A stretch of 62,636 bases of DNA from Alistipes sp. (GTDB taxonomy: Bacteria > Bacteroidota > Bacteroidia > Bacteroidales > Rikenellaceae), in NCBI GenBank assembly GCA_017416915.1, contig JAFQAN010000010.1, forward strand, positions 1-62,636, read 5' to 3'. The notes beneath the pieces were generated by a model. It was given only the letters and a program-made list of their open reading frames with translations. It searched no databases and was not told the DNA's origin. The position numbers and the translations under genes are program-made. Positions 44,787 to 53,247 of the stretch are shown one piece after another (position 1 is the first letter of the stretch; every line of letters starts with the position of its first letter).

Positions 44787-47378
44787 CTACATCGTGCAGA
44801 CAAACTTCTGCTCCGTGCTGTCGTCGAATGTAAGCGTAAGCGACAACTCGCCATTGAGAACTATCATAGTACCACCCGACACCGTCTTGCTCTCGCCATT
44901 AACCTTGACGCCGTCAGCGTGGAAATAGCCCTTATTTGCAGCCATTGATTTGGGACTGATATATGTAAGCTGGCAACCATTAATCGTAGTCTGTGTACCA
45001 ACCCAATCATTGACGTAGAGGTTCAGCGAACTGTTGCTATCGTTAGACAGGGCGTAAGTAAAGAAACCGTAGTCGCTATACGACTTATAGGTAAAGTTGG
45101 TAAGTCTGATAGCGCCATCATCGTCGCCACCACCAAGAACATCGTCGTCGCTACCGCCGCCACTCTCGACATCCGACAGATACTCGTAATCCTTGGTGCT
45201 ATTAACGGGACAAACAGCCGTATTAACAACCTCGTAGTCGTAATTTTCGTCATAAGCGCTGACAATAACTATTACTTCGAGATTCTCGGTTACCCAAGAG
45301 CTGTTAATGGGTATAGAGTAGCTTACCTCTGCCACTTCATCTACCTCCAATTCGCCAAGCTCGTCGCCCGAAATATCACTCTTTTTGAAAGGTGTTGCAA
45401 CATAGCGCAGAGCGTGATTGTAGGTCTTGTGCAACTCCGATGTGGCATTATTCTGAGAGGGAGAGTAGATATTATTCTCCAAAACCCATACCGCAATCAG
45501 ATACTCCATCTTCTTGGCTGACTTAACGTCCACATTGACATTGAGCGTACCCGACTGAGCTGCGGTCTCGATAGCGATACCTACGGGAGCGCCCGTCTTG
45601 CTACGGTAAGCATTGAAGGTATCGCGCATAGTTGTATTTACGAAGTAGTCATCAGAGCTGCCACGAGGGATAGCGCCACCAAAGTAGTTTAGATAGATAG
45701 TAGGCAGGTTGTCAATTCCCTGGAAAGTGTAGAGCGTCTTTGCATACGAAGAGTATGCAGGGTCATCTCCCTCAGAGTTCATAGTACCTGCGTGGAGTGT
45801 TACCTCGTTATAGTAGTTCTTATACTCCGAATTAGCCAACGCGTGCATACGGTCCATTGCCTCGGGGCAATAAGAACAAGCTACGTCGGTGTGTTCGAGA
45901 ATCAGCAAGCGCTGGTTAAACTGCGACTCAACAGAGACACCTGGACCTGAGCCACCACCCGACGACTCGCCTGTGATGAAGTCGTAGCCAACGATATACT
46001 CCTTGTAGGGCTCCCAATCGGGGTGCGTAGCGTATGTCTCCACAGCGCTCATAGGAACATAAATCAACGCGCCTACATATTTATAGCCACCCGACACTGC
46101 ATCATCACGCAGAAGAGCGCTTTCTCCAAGCGACGGAGGTGTCGTTGAACGTATATAGAGCGATTGTAGGTTGCTACAATTAGAGAACGCTCCAACACCG
46201 ATACTCTCGATGCTATTGCCGATATGTACGGTTTCGAGGTTTGTAGAGCCAAGGAACGCTGCCTGACCAATGGTGGTTACCGTATTGGGCAGATAGATAA
46301 TCGACAACTTGCTATTGTAGAAAGCAGCCTGATTTACCGTCGTTACATTGCTGTCAAAGTCGATAGCGTAGTATGCGTAGCACGAGCCATTAGCGCAAGC
46401 ACCAAAGGCGTGGTTTGTAATATTGGCATTGGTGGGCGATGTCGAGAGTGATAGCTGACCGCTGTCCGACGTATTGTACCATATAGAGTAGTCGTAGGGA
46501 TACTTAGCCTCAACAACAGGCTCGTCGCCCTGCTCGGGGACAAACTCAAATGCCGCCATAGGCTGAATGGTGCGGCGCTCGATAACAACCTTATTAGAGG
46601 TACTCTTAGTCATCTTGCCACCCTCGATATTCTCTATTTCGATGGTTATACCCTCCTCGAATGTCGTAGGCAACAAGCCGATATAGAACGACGTTGCATC
46701 GTCCGTCATAAGAGGCACACCATCCTCGCTCGTAAGCGTCAGCGTCGTGGTAGGCGCGTCGGTAGCTGTAAACGAAGCGGTAGCATCGGCTACGTTGATT
46801 GTAACAGCGCCAGCAAGCTGCTCGTTTTTGTTACCCGTGAGCTTAATAGAGGTGATAAGCTGTGTATCGCCCGTAAGGTTAATCTTCAACCAACCATAGA
46901 CATTTTTGAGCATAATATCGTTAGACGTACTCTGCGCCACCATAAGGTTGCCACCCTCGCCATAGCCATTCTCGGCGTAGTGCTGCTCAGCGGCGATGGT
47001 TGCCTTTACTGCATTGTTTTCGATGTCGTAGGTGTAGTTGGCATTGTCGGGATAAAGCACCACGATATTGCCACTAACGCTGGGGGCATCGACCTCGCCA
47101 ACAGGGGCTATCACACCCGAGCGGTCGCCCGTATTGCCCTGGAACTGCCACTGCTGATAGATGGGCGTCTTGTAGAATACCGACACCAAGTCGTTCTTTG
47201 TCCATACGGTCTTGCCCGCCTCGTCGAGCTGCACACGGCTCTCATCGGCATCTGACTCGAAGCCGACATTAAGGAGCAAAGATGAGTTATCAACGACAGG
47301 CTTCTCGACACCAATTTCGGCTTGCGTACACGCGGCAAACGCCACAATCGCAAACAAATATAGGATAACTTTTTTCAT
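44787..47378 (-). CDS. Fimbrillin-like / BspA leucine-rich / Omp28-type lipoprotein
   Basis: The 863-residue product (start at 47378) has lipobox AFAAC (Cys17). Residues about 25-290 look like a fimbrillin/Mfa-like domain (TVWTKNDLVSVFYKT, SGNIVVLYPDNANY). Residues about 340-470 carry BspA-type leucine-rich repeats (NTVTTIGQAAFLGSTNLETV, IESIGVGAFSNCSNLQSLYI). After a Gly/Ser linker comes an Omp28-like thioredoxin-fold domain with the CxxC motif CSYC (about residues 500-503, in LEHTDVACSYCPEAMDRM). A beta domain ends the protein. Adhesion plus a redox-like domain on the cell surface is the inference. The frame extends upstream to 47438 but overlaps the small gene there; the signal peptide fixes the start. 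Confidence 0.85.
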   Translation of the reverse strand: MKKVILYLFAIVAFAACTQAEIGVEKPVVDNSSLLLNVGFESDADESRVQLDEAGKTVWTKNDLVSVFYKTPIYQQWQFQGNTGDRSGVIAPVGEVDAPSVSGNIVVLYPDNANYTYDIENNAVKATIAAEQHYAENGYGEGGNLMVAQSTSNDIMLKNVYGWLKINLTGDTQLITSIKLTGNKNEQLAGAVTINVADATASFTATDAPTTTLTLTSEDGVPLMTDDATSFYIGLLPTTFEEGITIEIENIEGGKMTKSTSNKVVIERRTIQPMAAFEFVPEQGDEPVVEAKYPYDYSIWYNTSDSGQLSLSTSPTNANITNHAFGACANGSCYAYYAIDFDSNVTTVNQAAFYNSKLSIIYLPNTVTTIGQAAFLGSTNLETVHIGNSIESIGVGAFSNCSNLQSLYIRSTTPPSLGESALLRDDAVSGGYKYVGALIYVPMSAVETYATHPDWEPYKEYIVGYDFITGESSGGGSGPGVSVESQFNQRLLILEHTDVACSYCPEAMDRMHALANSEYKNYYNEVTLHAGTMNSEGDDPAYSSYAKTLYTFQGIDNLPTIYLNYFGGAIPRGSSDDYFVNTTMRDTFNAYRSKTGAPVGIAIETAAQSGTLNVNVDVKSAKKMEYLIAVWVLENNIYSPSQNNATSELHKTYNHALRYVATPFKKSDISGDELGELEVDEVAEVSYSIPINSSWVTENLEVIVIVSAYDENYDYEVVNTAVCPVNSTKDYEYLSDVESGGGSDDDVLGGGDDDGAIRLTNFTYKSYSDYGFFTYALSNDSNSSLNLYVNDWVGTQTTINGCQLTYISPKSMAANKGYFHADGVKVNGESKTVSGGTMIVLNGELSLTLTFDDSTEQKFVCTM

Positions 47379-47400
47379 TGTTAAGTGATTTGTTTTTACG

Positions 47401-47535
47401 TTACCAATTTTGAATTTCATTCTCGATAGGGTCTTCAAGGTTTGTCTGGTCGAAGCCCGCCTCTACAAACAGTTGCACTACCTCGACATCTGGTGAAAGG
47501 TAGTCGCTCTTGACATTCTCATTTTTCATAGGCAT
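47401..47535 (-). CDS. 44-residue peptide upstream of the Omp28/BspA lipoprotein
   Basis: ATG at 47535 (or 47529), TAA at 47403-47401. The product starts MPMKNENVKSDYLSP and continues DVEVVQLFVEAGFDQTN, ending in Trp. It has no signal peptide or membrane helix. Its stop is 22 nt before the lipoprotein start, so both are in one message. It shares length (44 residues) and the layout Y-x-x-P ... EAG(F/Y) with the peptide at 54089, which is also followed by a lipoprotein. Short proteins of this look are frequent in Bacteroidota, but I know of no function. Confidence 0.65.
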   Translation of the reverse strand: MPMKNENVKSDYLSPDVEVVQLFVEAGFDQTNLEDPIENEIQNW

Positions 47536-47637
47536 AGCTAAAAAAGATCGTCGTCTTAGAATATTTTTAGGTTAATATAAAATTTTCGTAGTTGGTGTGT
47601 TACCACCCTCAACATATGTTTTACAATTTTGCTATGC

Positions 47638-47667
47638 AAAGGTACTCTTTTCTGAGATTTTAGCAAA
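47638..47667 (-). promoter_or_regulatory. Promoter of the peptide-lipoprotein pair
   Basis: Minus strand TTG (47667-47665), 19-nt gap, TACCTTTG (47645-47638). The leader before the peptide ATG is about 97 nt. Confidence 0.7.
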
Positions 47668-47744
47668 TATTTATCCTAAAAAAAATGCTACCATACGATA
47701 CAACAGTGGTCAAGACCGTGCGAGATGACTTAAAAATAGGTATG

Positions 47745-47884
47745 AAGCGCCACCAAAACGCACTCCTCAGTAGGTCATAGCGAGGCTGACGGCGTAGCCG
47801 TGTTGGTGGAGTGATGGCGGGACAAACTTTGTTTGTCAAACGCCATAACTACAACAACAGATACAACCTGTTGTAAGCCTCGCG
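47745..47884. other. Hairpin-rich non-coding segment
   Basis: No reading frame is convincing. Nested inverted repeats are visible: CCACCAA/TTGGTGG (47750-47756, 47803-47809), GCGAGGC/GCCTCGC (47780-47786, 47877-47883), ACGGC-GTA-GCCGT (47789-47801), TGGCG/CGCCA (47815-47819, 47841-47845), palindrome 47821-47837 and ACAACAG/CTGTTGT (47854-47860, 47868-47874). A tandem AACGACAACC repeat follows at 47888-47910. Confidence 0.5.
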
Positions 47885-47912
47885 GAACAACGACAACCAA
47901 CGACAACCAACA

Positions 47913-47966
47913 AAAAAACGACCTGCATAACTGCAAGTCGTTAAGTGGAGGTGGCGGGGGTCGAAC
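47913..47966 (-). repeat. Second copy of the tmRNA 3' end and terminator (direct repeat A)
   Basis: 54 bp identical to 48186-48239: the tmRNA terminator hairpin, the acceptor strand and the T-arm part up to GGGGTCGAAC. Identity stops abruptly there, inside the T-loop. It has the position of an attachment-site copy left by an element that integrates into ssrA. Confidence 0.85.
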
Positions 47967-47970
47967 GTAA

Positions 47971-48178
47971 GGCAATTTGCCTTTCGTCGCCGTACATCGG
48001 CAATGGAACTATTGTCGATGTGCGGCAACCCCGAATAAAATCAGCGCCACCGAAACGCAGTAAAAGAGCAAAGACGCAAGCCGTAGGCGGTGTGCCGAGA
48101 GGTTTGGGCAAGGGAGCTTGCTCACTAATGCACAAGCCTCTTGGCGCACGACATAACCGCAAGGTTATGCGTCTTTGC
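47971..48178 (+). ncRNA. Possible structured RNA between the two tmRNA 3'-end copies
   Basis: Helices: 47971-47981 is a short palindrome; 47989-47999 pairs with 48016-48026 (11 bp, one G-U); GCAAAGACGCA (48068-48078) pairs with TGCGTCTTTGC (48168-48178); 48090-48106 pairs with 48133-48149 (17 bp, three G-U); GGGCAAG (48106-48112) with CTTGCTC (48117-48123; one G-U). All five non-Watson-Crick positions are G-U if the plus strand is the RNA and A-C mismatches if the minus strand is. No promoter seen. It may be an RNA gene or a palindromic repeat. Confidence 0.4.
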
Positions 48179-48185
48179 CATAAAC

Positions 48186-48215
48186 AAAAAACGACCTGCA
48201 TAACTGCAAGTCGTT
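48186..48215 (-). terminator. tmRNA terminator
   Basis: AACGAC-TTGCA pairs with TGCA-GGTCGTT around GTTA, then TTTTTT on the minus strand. Confidence 0.85.
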
Positions 48216-48239
48216 AAGTGGAGGTGGCGGGGGTCGAAC
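48186..48239 (-). repeat. tmRNA 3' end, intact copy (direct repeat B)
   Basis: The 54-bp partner of 47913-47966, offset by 273 bp. This copy continues into the full tmRNA. Confidence 0.85.
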
Positions 48240-48618
48240 CCGCGTCCAAACAAGGAACCCCAAAGCTTTCTACATGTTTAGCCAACCGTTTCATCCTTCT
48301 ACTCAAATCAGGCAGGCGGCAGCCAAATCTGAGTCCCAGCCCCTAAATCTCGCACGATAACCGAGGCACATACCGCGCTATCTCTTAATTGATGATACCC
48401 CGTAAGAAGACGCGTTAAAGAGCGGAACACACCTTCGGGATACTCGTCGCACAACCGCCTTGGGTCGCGCGATTAAGCCAATTTTCCCTGAAAATTAGGC
48501 AGCGAGTGCATAGCTATTATTGCCATTTGTAGTTTGAGTGTTGCGATTTACGAGACCCCACACAATGCTCGACATGCTTACAATCGAATTCTACCTGCTG
48601 TCAAAACCGGTCACCCCC
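48219..48618 (-). ncRNA. ssrA: tmRNA
   Basis: Rescues stalled ribosomes and tags the nascent protein for degradation. On the minus strand the 5' end GGGGGTG pairs with the 3' CACCTCC, and the T-arm is GCGGGTTCGACCCCCGC. The tag frame reads ...NGNNSYALAA followed by TAA (about 48505-48540), which ends in the conserved ALAA. Length is about 400 nt. CCA is not encoded. A TACTTTTG at 48708-48701 may be its -7 element, implying a processed 5' leader. Confidence 0.95.
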
Positions 48619-48716
48619 GATACTCTGTCGCGAGACAAAACCCGCAACCGTTGTCCGTTAAGCGAACGATGGTTAATAGCCGGATGTTTCAAATGCAGTG
48701 CAAAAGTAATAATTAT

Positions 48717-48747
48717 TTGTGTAATGTGAAAATATTTTTTAATTTTG
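48717..48747 (+). promoter_or_regulatory. ftsE promoter
   Basis: TTG at 48717-48719, 20-nt gap, TAATTTTG at 48740-48747, 22 nt before the ATG. Confidence 0.65.
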
Positions 48748-48769
48748 CAGATATATAAGCGAACTTTTT

Positions 48770-49507
48770 ATGGAGAACAAGAGAGTCATAGAGCTTAAAG
48801 GCGTCTCGATATACCACGACGACACGACGGGTCGCTCGAAACGCGCTAAGGCAGATAGCGACTTGGTGCTGTCGAATGTAAACCTCACGGTGGATGAGGG
48901 TGAGTTTGTCTATCTTATCGGCAGAGTAGGCTCGGGCAAGTCATCACTGCTCAAAACACTATATGCCGAGGTGGACCTCTACGATGGTGAGGCAACGGTG
49001 GTAGGCTTCGACCTACGCACCATCAAGCGCCGTCAGATACCCCACTTGCGTCGCGCTATGGGCATAGTATTTCAGGACTTTCAGCTACTCACCGACCGCA
49101 ACGTATTCCTAAACCTCTACGACGTGATGCGAGCTACGGGGTGGAGCAACGAGAGCGACATACGCAGCCGCATTGACGAGGTGCTACACCTTGTGGGCTT
49201 GGAGAATAAGACCTACAAGATGCCATTCGAGCTATCGGGTGGCGAGCAGCAGCGCCTAGTCATCGCACGTGCCTTGGTAAACAGACCTCGCCTACTACTT
49301 GCCGACGAGCCTACGGGCAACCTCGACCCTGTAACGGCTGAGGGCATAATGGAGATTTTCCGCAAGATTGCCCAGAGTGGATGCGCCGTGGTGATGTCCA
49401 CGCACAACATATCGCTTATCGAGCAGTATCCCTCGCGAACGATACTCTTTGCGCAGGGACACATCTCGGAGGTCGATGTAAACACCCTTATTGATGCGGT
49501 CAATTAG
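48770..49507 (+). CDS. ftsE: Cell-division ABC transporter ATP-binding protein FtsE
   Basis: ATPase that works with FtsX at the division site to control peptidoglycan hydrolases. The 245-residue product has Walker A GRVGSGKS (51-58), Q-loop in [10 protein letters not shown], signature LSGGEQQR, Walker B LLLADEP and the switch His in STHNISL. An N-terminal insert ([16 protein letters not shown]) before strand 2 is Lys/Arg-rich. No ftsX is adjacent. Confidence 0.9.
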   Translation: MENKRVIELKGVSIYHDDTTGRSKRAKADSDLVLSNVNLTVDEGEFVYLIGRVGSGKSSLLKTLYAEVDLYDGEATVVGFDLRTIKRRQIPHLRRAMGIVFQDFQLLTDRNVFLNLYDVMRATGWSNESDIRSRIDEVLHLVGLENKTYKMPFELSGGEQQRLVIARALVNRPRLLLADEPTGNLDPVTAEGIMEIFRKIAQSGCAVVMSTHNISLIEQYPSRTILFAQGHISEVDVNTLIDAVN

Positions 49508-49521
49508 CAAACACTAAACCT

Positions 49522-50511
49522 ATGGTACTTAAAGGTATATATACACCCGCCGAGGAGCGTTACCAGCGTGAGACGATATACGCTCGCTGCGGCAATAGCG
49601 GTGTGTTACTCCCCAAGATAAGCCTCGGCTTCTGGCACAACTTCGGCGGTAACGACCCCTACGAGCGTAGCCGCGCCATCACGCACTACGCCTTCGACCA
49701 CGGCATCACACACTTCGACCTTGCGAACAACTATGGACCCCCGTACGGCACCGCCGAGGAGACGATGGGACGCCTCATAGAGGATGACTTTCGACCCTTC
49801 CGCGACGAGCTGTTCATAAGCACAAAGGCGGGATACGATATGTGGCCTGGTCCGTATGGCAACTGGGGCTCACGCAAGTATCTGATGTCGAGCCTCGACC
49901 AGAGCTTGAAGCGTATGAAGCTGGACTACGTAGATCTCTTTTACAGCCACCGCTACGACCCCGCCACGCCACTCGACGAGACATTGCAGGCGTTAGTGGA
50001 TATTGTTCGTGCGGGCAAGGCGCTATATGTGGGCATCTCGAATTGGCCATTAGAGGCGCTCAAATATGGACACGCCTACCTAAAAGAGCGCGACGTGCCG
50101 CTACTCATCTATCAGGGACGTCTCAACATCCTCGACCGTGCGCCACAGCAGACGGGCATCCTCGACTTCTGCGCCGAGCAGGGCATAGGCTTCATCGCCT
50201 TCTCGCCACTGGCACAGGGGCTACTAACCGACCACTACCTACGTGGCATACCGCAAGGGTCGCGTATGTCGCGCGAGACATCGCTACGCTCATCGACACT
50301 AACACCCGAACTGCGTAACACGCTACTATCGCTCAACGACCGCGCCGAGGCCCTCGAAACGGAGCTTTCGACGTTGGCTATCGGCTGGGTATTGGCGCAG
50401 CGTGGCGTAACGTCGGCACTTATCGGAGCAAGCTCCGTAGAGCAGCTCAAAGATAACCTCGACTACCTGAACGGCGAGCCTTTTACCGCCGAGGAGCTAT
50501 ACGGCATTTAG
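49522..50511 (+). CDS. Aldo-keto reductase, YghZ-like
   Basis: NADPH-dependent (beta/alpha)8 reductase. The 329-residue product has the catalytic tetrad in HFDLANNYGPPYG (Asp, Tyr) and LFISTKAG (Lys) with His in YVDLFYSHRYDP, and the cofactor region GVTSALIGASSVEQLKDNL. The order and the length fit the AKR14/YghZ group (L-glyceraldehyde-3-phosphate reductase), related to potassium-channel beta subunits. It lies 14 nt after ftsE on the same strand; no functional link is known. Substrate is not proven. Confidence 0.9.
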   Translation: MVLKGIYTPAEERYQRETIYARCGNSGVLLPKISLGFWHNFGGNDPYERSRAITHYAFDHGITHFDLANNYGPPYGTAEETMGRLIEDDFRPFRDELFISTKAGYDMWPGPYGNWGSRKYLMSSLDQSLKRMKLDYVDLFYSHRYDPATPLDETLQALVDIVRAGKALYVGISNWPLEALKYGHAYLKERDVPLLIYQGRLNILDRAPQQTGILDFCAEQGIGFIAFSPLAQGLLTDHYLRGIPQGSRMSRETSLRSSTLTPELRNTLLSLNDRAEALETELSTLAIGWVLAQRGVTSALIGASSVEQLKDNLDYLNGEPFTAEELYGI

Positions 50512-50535
50512 AAAAATAGGACACACAACAGAGGA

Positions 50536-50567
50536 GGGGATGACTACAAAATAGTCATTCCCTTTTT
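50536..50567 (+). terminator. Terminator after the aldo-keto reductase gene
   Basis: GGGGATGACTA (50536-50546) pairs with TAGTCATTCCC (50552-50562, one G-T), then TTTTT. Confidence 0.85.
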
Positions 50568-50587
50568 GTTAGGAGGCTGAATTGCCC

Positions 50588-52702
50588 TTAGTTCCAGAGA
50601 TACGACGTCTGATAGTATGCCGCAGCACGACGCACTATACCCTCGTCGATGCGCTCCACAGCCGTCATACGATACTCACTATCGGACAGCTTCGTGGCGT
50701 GGTACTGCTTGACACCGTCGCTGAGCGACTTGCGGCTTGTCGCGTTACGGGGCGAGAAGATGGTGAGCGTATCGTTTTGCAGATAGCCCAAATCTTGATA
50801 GGTGGCGATAAAGGCGCGCTCGGGGTACTCCTCGTCGAGGATATTGCGACCGTAGAAGTGCGACTCGTACTCCATACCGAGCAGCGCAAATAGCGTCGGC
50901 ATAATGTCTATTTGTGAGCAGGTCTTCTCGACCACCTGAGGTGCAAAGCGGTTAGGGGCATATATCACGGCAGGGATGCGGTACTTGTCGAGCGGTATCT
51001 CTATCTTGCCTGCACTCGACGCACAGTGGTCCGCCGTAACCACAAACACCGTATTCTCAAACCACGGCTCACGCTCCGCCATCTCGAAGAACTTACCTAA
51101 GGCATAGTCGGTGTACATCACACCACCCTCGCGGGTTTTACTCTCGGGCGAGATGGATATTTTGCCGTCGGGATAGGTGTAGGGGCGATGGTTACTCACG
51201 GTCATCACGTGGGCAAAGAAGGGAGCATCGCTATCCGCCGTGTGCTTCTTGCCAAGCTCGCGTATGACCATACGGTAGGCATCCTCGTCGCACACGCCCC
51301 ATATATTCTCGAAGGAGATATCGCTCGACGAGTAGTTGTTGCGGTCGATGATGGCGTAGTGGTTAGAGCCGAAGAATGCCTGCATATTGTCGAAGTAGCT
51401 CTTGCCGCCATAGAAGTAGGTTACGTCGTAGCCCTTCTGCTCTTTGAGCATACGCCCCGTAGAGTGCATATTGGCGTGGTCCTCGCGCTTGATGATACTC
51501 TGCCCTGGGCAGGGTGGCAGCGACAAGGTTACAGCCTCCAACCCACGCACGGTGCGGTTTCCCGTGGCAAATAGGTTGTCGAAGACGATACCGCGACGAC
51601 ACAACGTATCGAGGTTGGGGGTAAGGTGCTGCGTATTACCGTAGCGCTCCAAGAACGACGCCGACATACTCTCGATGGTAATAAGCACGATATTGGGGCG
51701 CTGCTCGACGCTATCGCCACGCTCAACACGGCGATTATCCTCCGTAGAGCCATACTCGGCATATATAAGCAGCTTCGCCTCCTCATCATCCAACGTGGGA
51801 TAGAACTGCTTATAGTCGATATTATTCTTCATAAACGCCTCGAAGAAGCGATAGGCACCATTTGCCTGCAACTCGTTAAGATAGACGTTCGGCGTATGCT
51901 GCAACTGAGCCGTAAGACGCAGCGTGCCGAACGAGAGCAGAGCCGCCACGACATACAACACCGTAGCTCTACCCCTCCACGACCAGCCGCCATCGACCAG
52001 CACCTCAGCCGAGCGTACATCCCGCCTAAATAGAAGCCACGCCACCGCCGAGCATACGACCATAAGCACCGATGCCATAGGTATTATGGGATACGACTCC
52101 ATAATATTGCCTATGACCTCATTAGTATATATAAGGTAATCCACGGCGATAAAGTTGTAGCGTACGCCAAACTCATCCCAGAAGATATACTCGCTGACCA
52201 TATTGAAGATAATGACGCTAACGTAGGCAAGCAGCCACGCCCCAAAGCCGAAGCGCAGCATAGCTCTACGCCACCTCGGAGCAAAGAGCTTAACGCCAAA
52301 GTTAAGGGCGAAGAGCGCCGTGAGCAGCGACCCTACAAGCGGCGCTACGCTGCCGTAGTCGTCGAGCATAGTGTGGGCGAAGGTGGTATAGAGGAAGCCC
52401 GCAACCATAACGCCAAACACCACATAGCCGTAGGGTTTGCGGTACTTCTCTTCGAAGGCAAGCATCATAAAGAGCCACAAAAAGAGGTAGCCGATACTCA
52501 TAACCGCCATATCGTTGATGGCGCCGACAAGGAATATCTCCAACCACCCTACCACCGTGAAATCGACCTCTACGGTCTGCTGATTAAAGAGCAGAGCCAC
52601 ACGCAGCAGCGTACACACCACCGCCGCGAGGGCCAACATTTTGAGCCATACGCGCACAAAGAGGCGCATAGCAGCATTATCGCCTAACAGATTAACCTTC
52701 AT
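50588..52702 (-). CDS. LTA synthase family phosphoglycerol transferase / sulfatase-fold membrane enzyme
   Basis: The 704-residue product has five N-terminal membrane helices (to about residue 255) and an extracytoplasmic alkaline-phosphatase-like domain. Motifs are NIVLITIESMSASFLERYG (metal Glu), TGNRTVRGLE with the probable Thr nucleophile (about residue 382) and VTADHCASS (about residue 555). It resembles LtaS and the OpgB/EptA group. In a Gram-negative cell it would transfer phosphoglycerol or a related group to envelope glycans; the acceptor is unknown. It is separated by 5 nt from the C_GCAxxG_C_C gene on the same strand. Confidence 0.9.
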   Translation of the reverse strand: MKVNLLGDNAAMRLFVRVWLKMLALAAVVCTLLRVALLFNQQTVEVDFTVVGWLEIFLVGAINDMAVMSIGYLFLWLFMMLAFEEKYRKPYGYVVFGVMVAGFLYTTFAHTMLDDYGSVAPLVGSLLTALFALNFGVKLFAPRWRRAMLRFGFGAWLLAYVSVIIFNMVSEYIFWDEFGVRYNFIAVDYLIYTNEVIGNIMESYPIIPMASVLMVVCSAVAWLLFRRDVRSAEVLVDGGWSWRGRATVLYVVAALLSFGTLRLTAQLQHTPNVYLNELQANGAYRFFEAFMKNNIDYKQFYPTLDDEEAKLLIYAEYGSTEDNRRVERGDSVEQRPNIVLITIESMSASFLERYGNTQHLTPNLDTLCRRGIVFDNLFATGNRTVRGLEAVTLSLPPCPGQSIIKREDHANMHSTGRMLKEQKGYDVTYFYGGKSYFDNMQAFFGSNHYAIIDRNNYSSSDISFENIWGVCDEDAYRMVIRELGKKHTADSDAPFFAHVMTVSNHRPYTYPDGKISISPESKTREGGVMYTDYALGKFFEMAEREPWFENTVFVVTADHCASSAGKIEIPLDKYRIPAVIYAPNRFAPQVVEKTCSQIDIMPTLFALLGMEYESHFYGRNILDEEYPERAFIATYQDLGYLQNDTLTIFSPRNATSRKSLSDGVKQYHATKLSDSEYRMTAVERIDEGIVRRAAAYYQTSYLWN

Positions 52703-52707
52703 ATCGA

Positions 52708-53190
52708 CTATCTATTTTTGATATACTCTGCCACGATACGCGCTGCCGTTGCAACATACTCTACGCAGGGACGCTTACGGTAGTACTCCGCCGTGCGTTC
52801 CGAGGGCATAGCACCCTCCGATGCCACCTCGCGAGGCTCCAAACCCAATAGCCGACGGCACACTATGTCGCCATTCTCCTTGCGAAAAGCCTCGGCAAAG
52901 CGCTGCACAAGGGCATAGTTTGCCTGACGCTCACCCATATTCTTGGGGTCGGTCGAGGGCGACAACGCACCTGCCACCATAGCCATACCACTTACCGTGC
53001 CACACACCTCGCGAAGACGGCCCATACCGCCACCAAACGGAGCAGCAAGACGCGCTGCACCCTCCGTGCTGCTCTGCATAACATCTGAAAAGGTCATCAC
53101 CACCGCCTGTGCGCAGTTGTAGCCCGAGGTGAAGTAGTTGCGTGCCATAGCAACACGCTCCTCGACATCAATAGTTATCGTTTTTTCCAT
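52708..53190 (-). CDS. C_GCAxxG_C_C family redox protein
   Basis: The 160-residue product has the family Cys pattern: NCAQAV (Cys26), FGGGMGRLREVCGTVSG (Cys63), IVCRRLLG and RPCVEYVATAARI. The family is thought to be membrane-associated or redox-active, but no reaction is established. The frame extends upstream to 53226, but ATG at 53190 (MEKTITIDVEERV) follows a -7 element at 53221-53214. It is immediately upstream of the LTA synthase-like gene. Confidence 0.88.
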   Translation of the reverse strand: MEKTITIDVEERVAMARNYFTSGYNCAQAVVMTFSDVMQSSTEGAARLAAPFGGGMGRLREVCGTVSGMAMVAGALSPSTDPKNMGERQANYALVQRFAEAFRKENGDIVCRRLLGLEPREVASEGAMPSERTAEYYRKRPCVEYVATAARIVAEYIKNR

Positions 53191-53199
53191 TTTATTTCG

Positions 53200-53221
53200 T
53201 ATATTTGTCGTCGCAAAGATA
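53200..53221. promoter_or_regulatory. Interlocked divergent -7 elements
   Basis: Plus strand TATATTTG (53200-53207) for the HsdR_N gene and minus strand TATCTTTG (53221-53214) for the C_GCAxxG_C_C gene. They lie 6 nt apart, so the two start sites would overlap and probably compete. Confidence 0.6.
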
Positions 53222-53247
53222 TACATTTATTTCGATTATTGTTCACT

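Noticed and set aside
47888-47910. Tandem AACGACAACC units as a CRISPR-like array
   Set aside because: The units are adjacent without spacers and there are only about two; no cas genes in the window.
47941-48217. Protein-coding frames in the segment between the tmRNA copies (90 and 86 residues)
   Set aside because: They overlap strong inverted repeats and the tmRNA end, have Arg/Pro-rich artefact composition and no translation start context.
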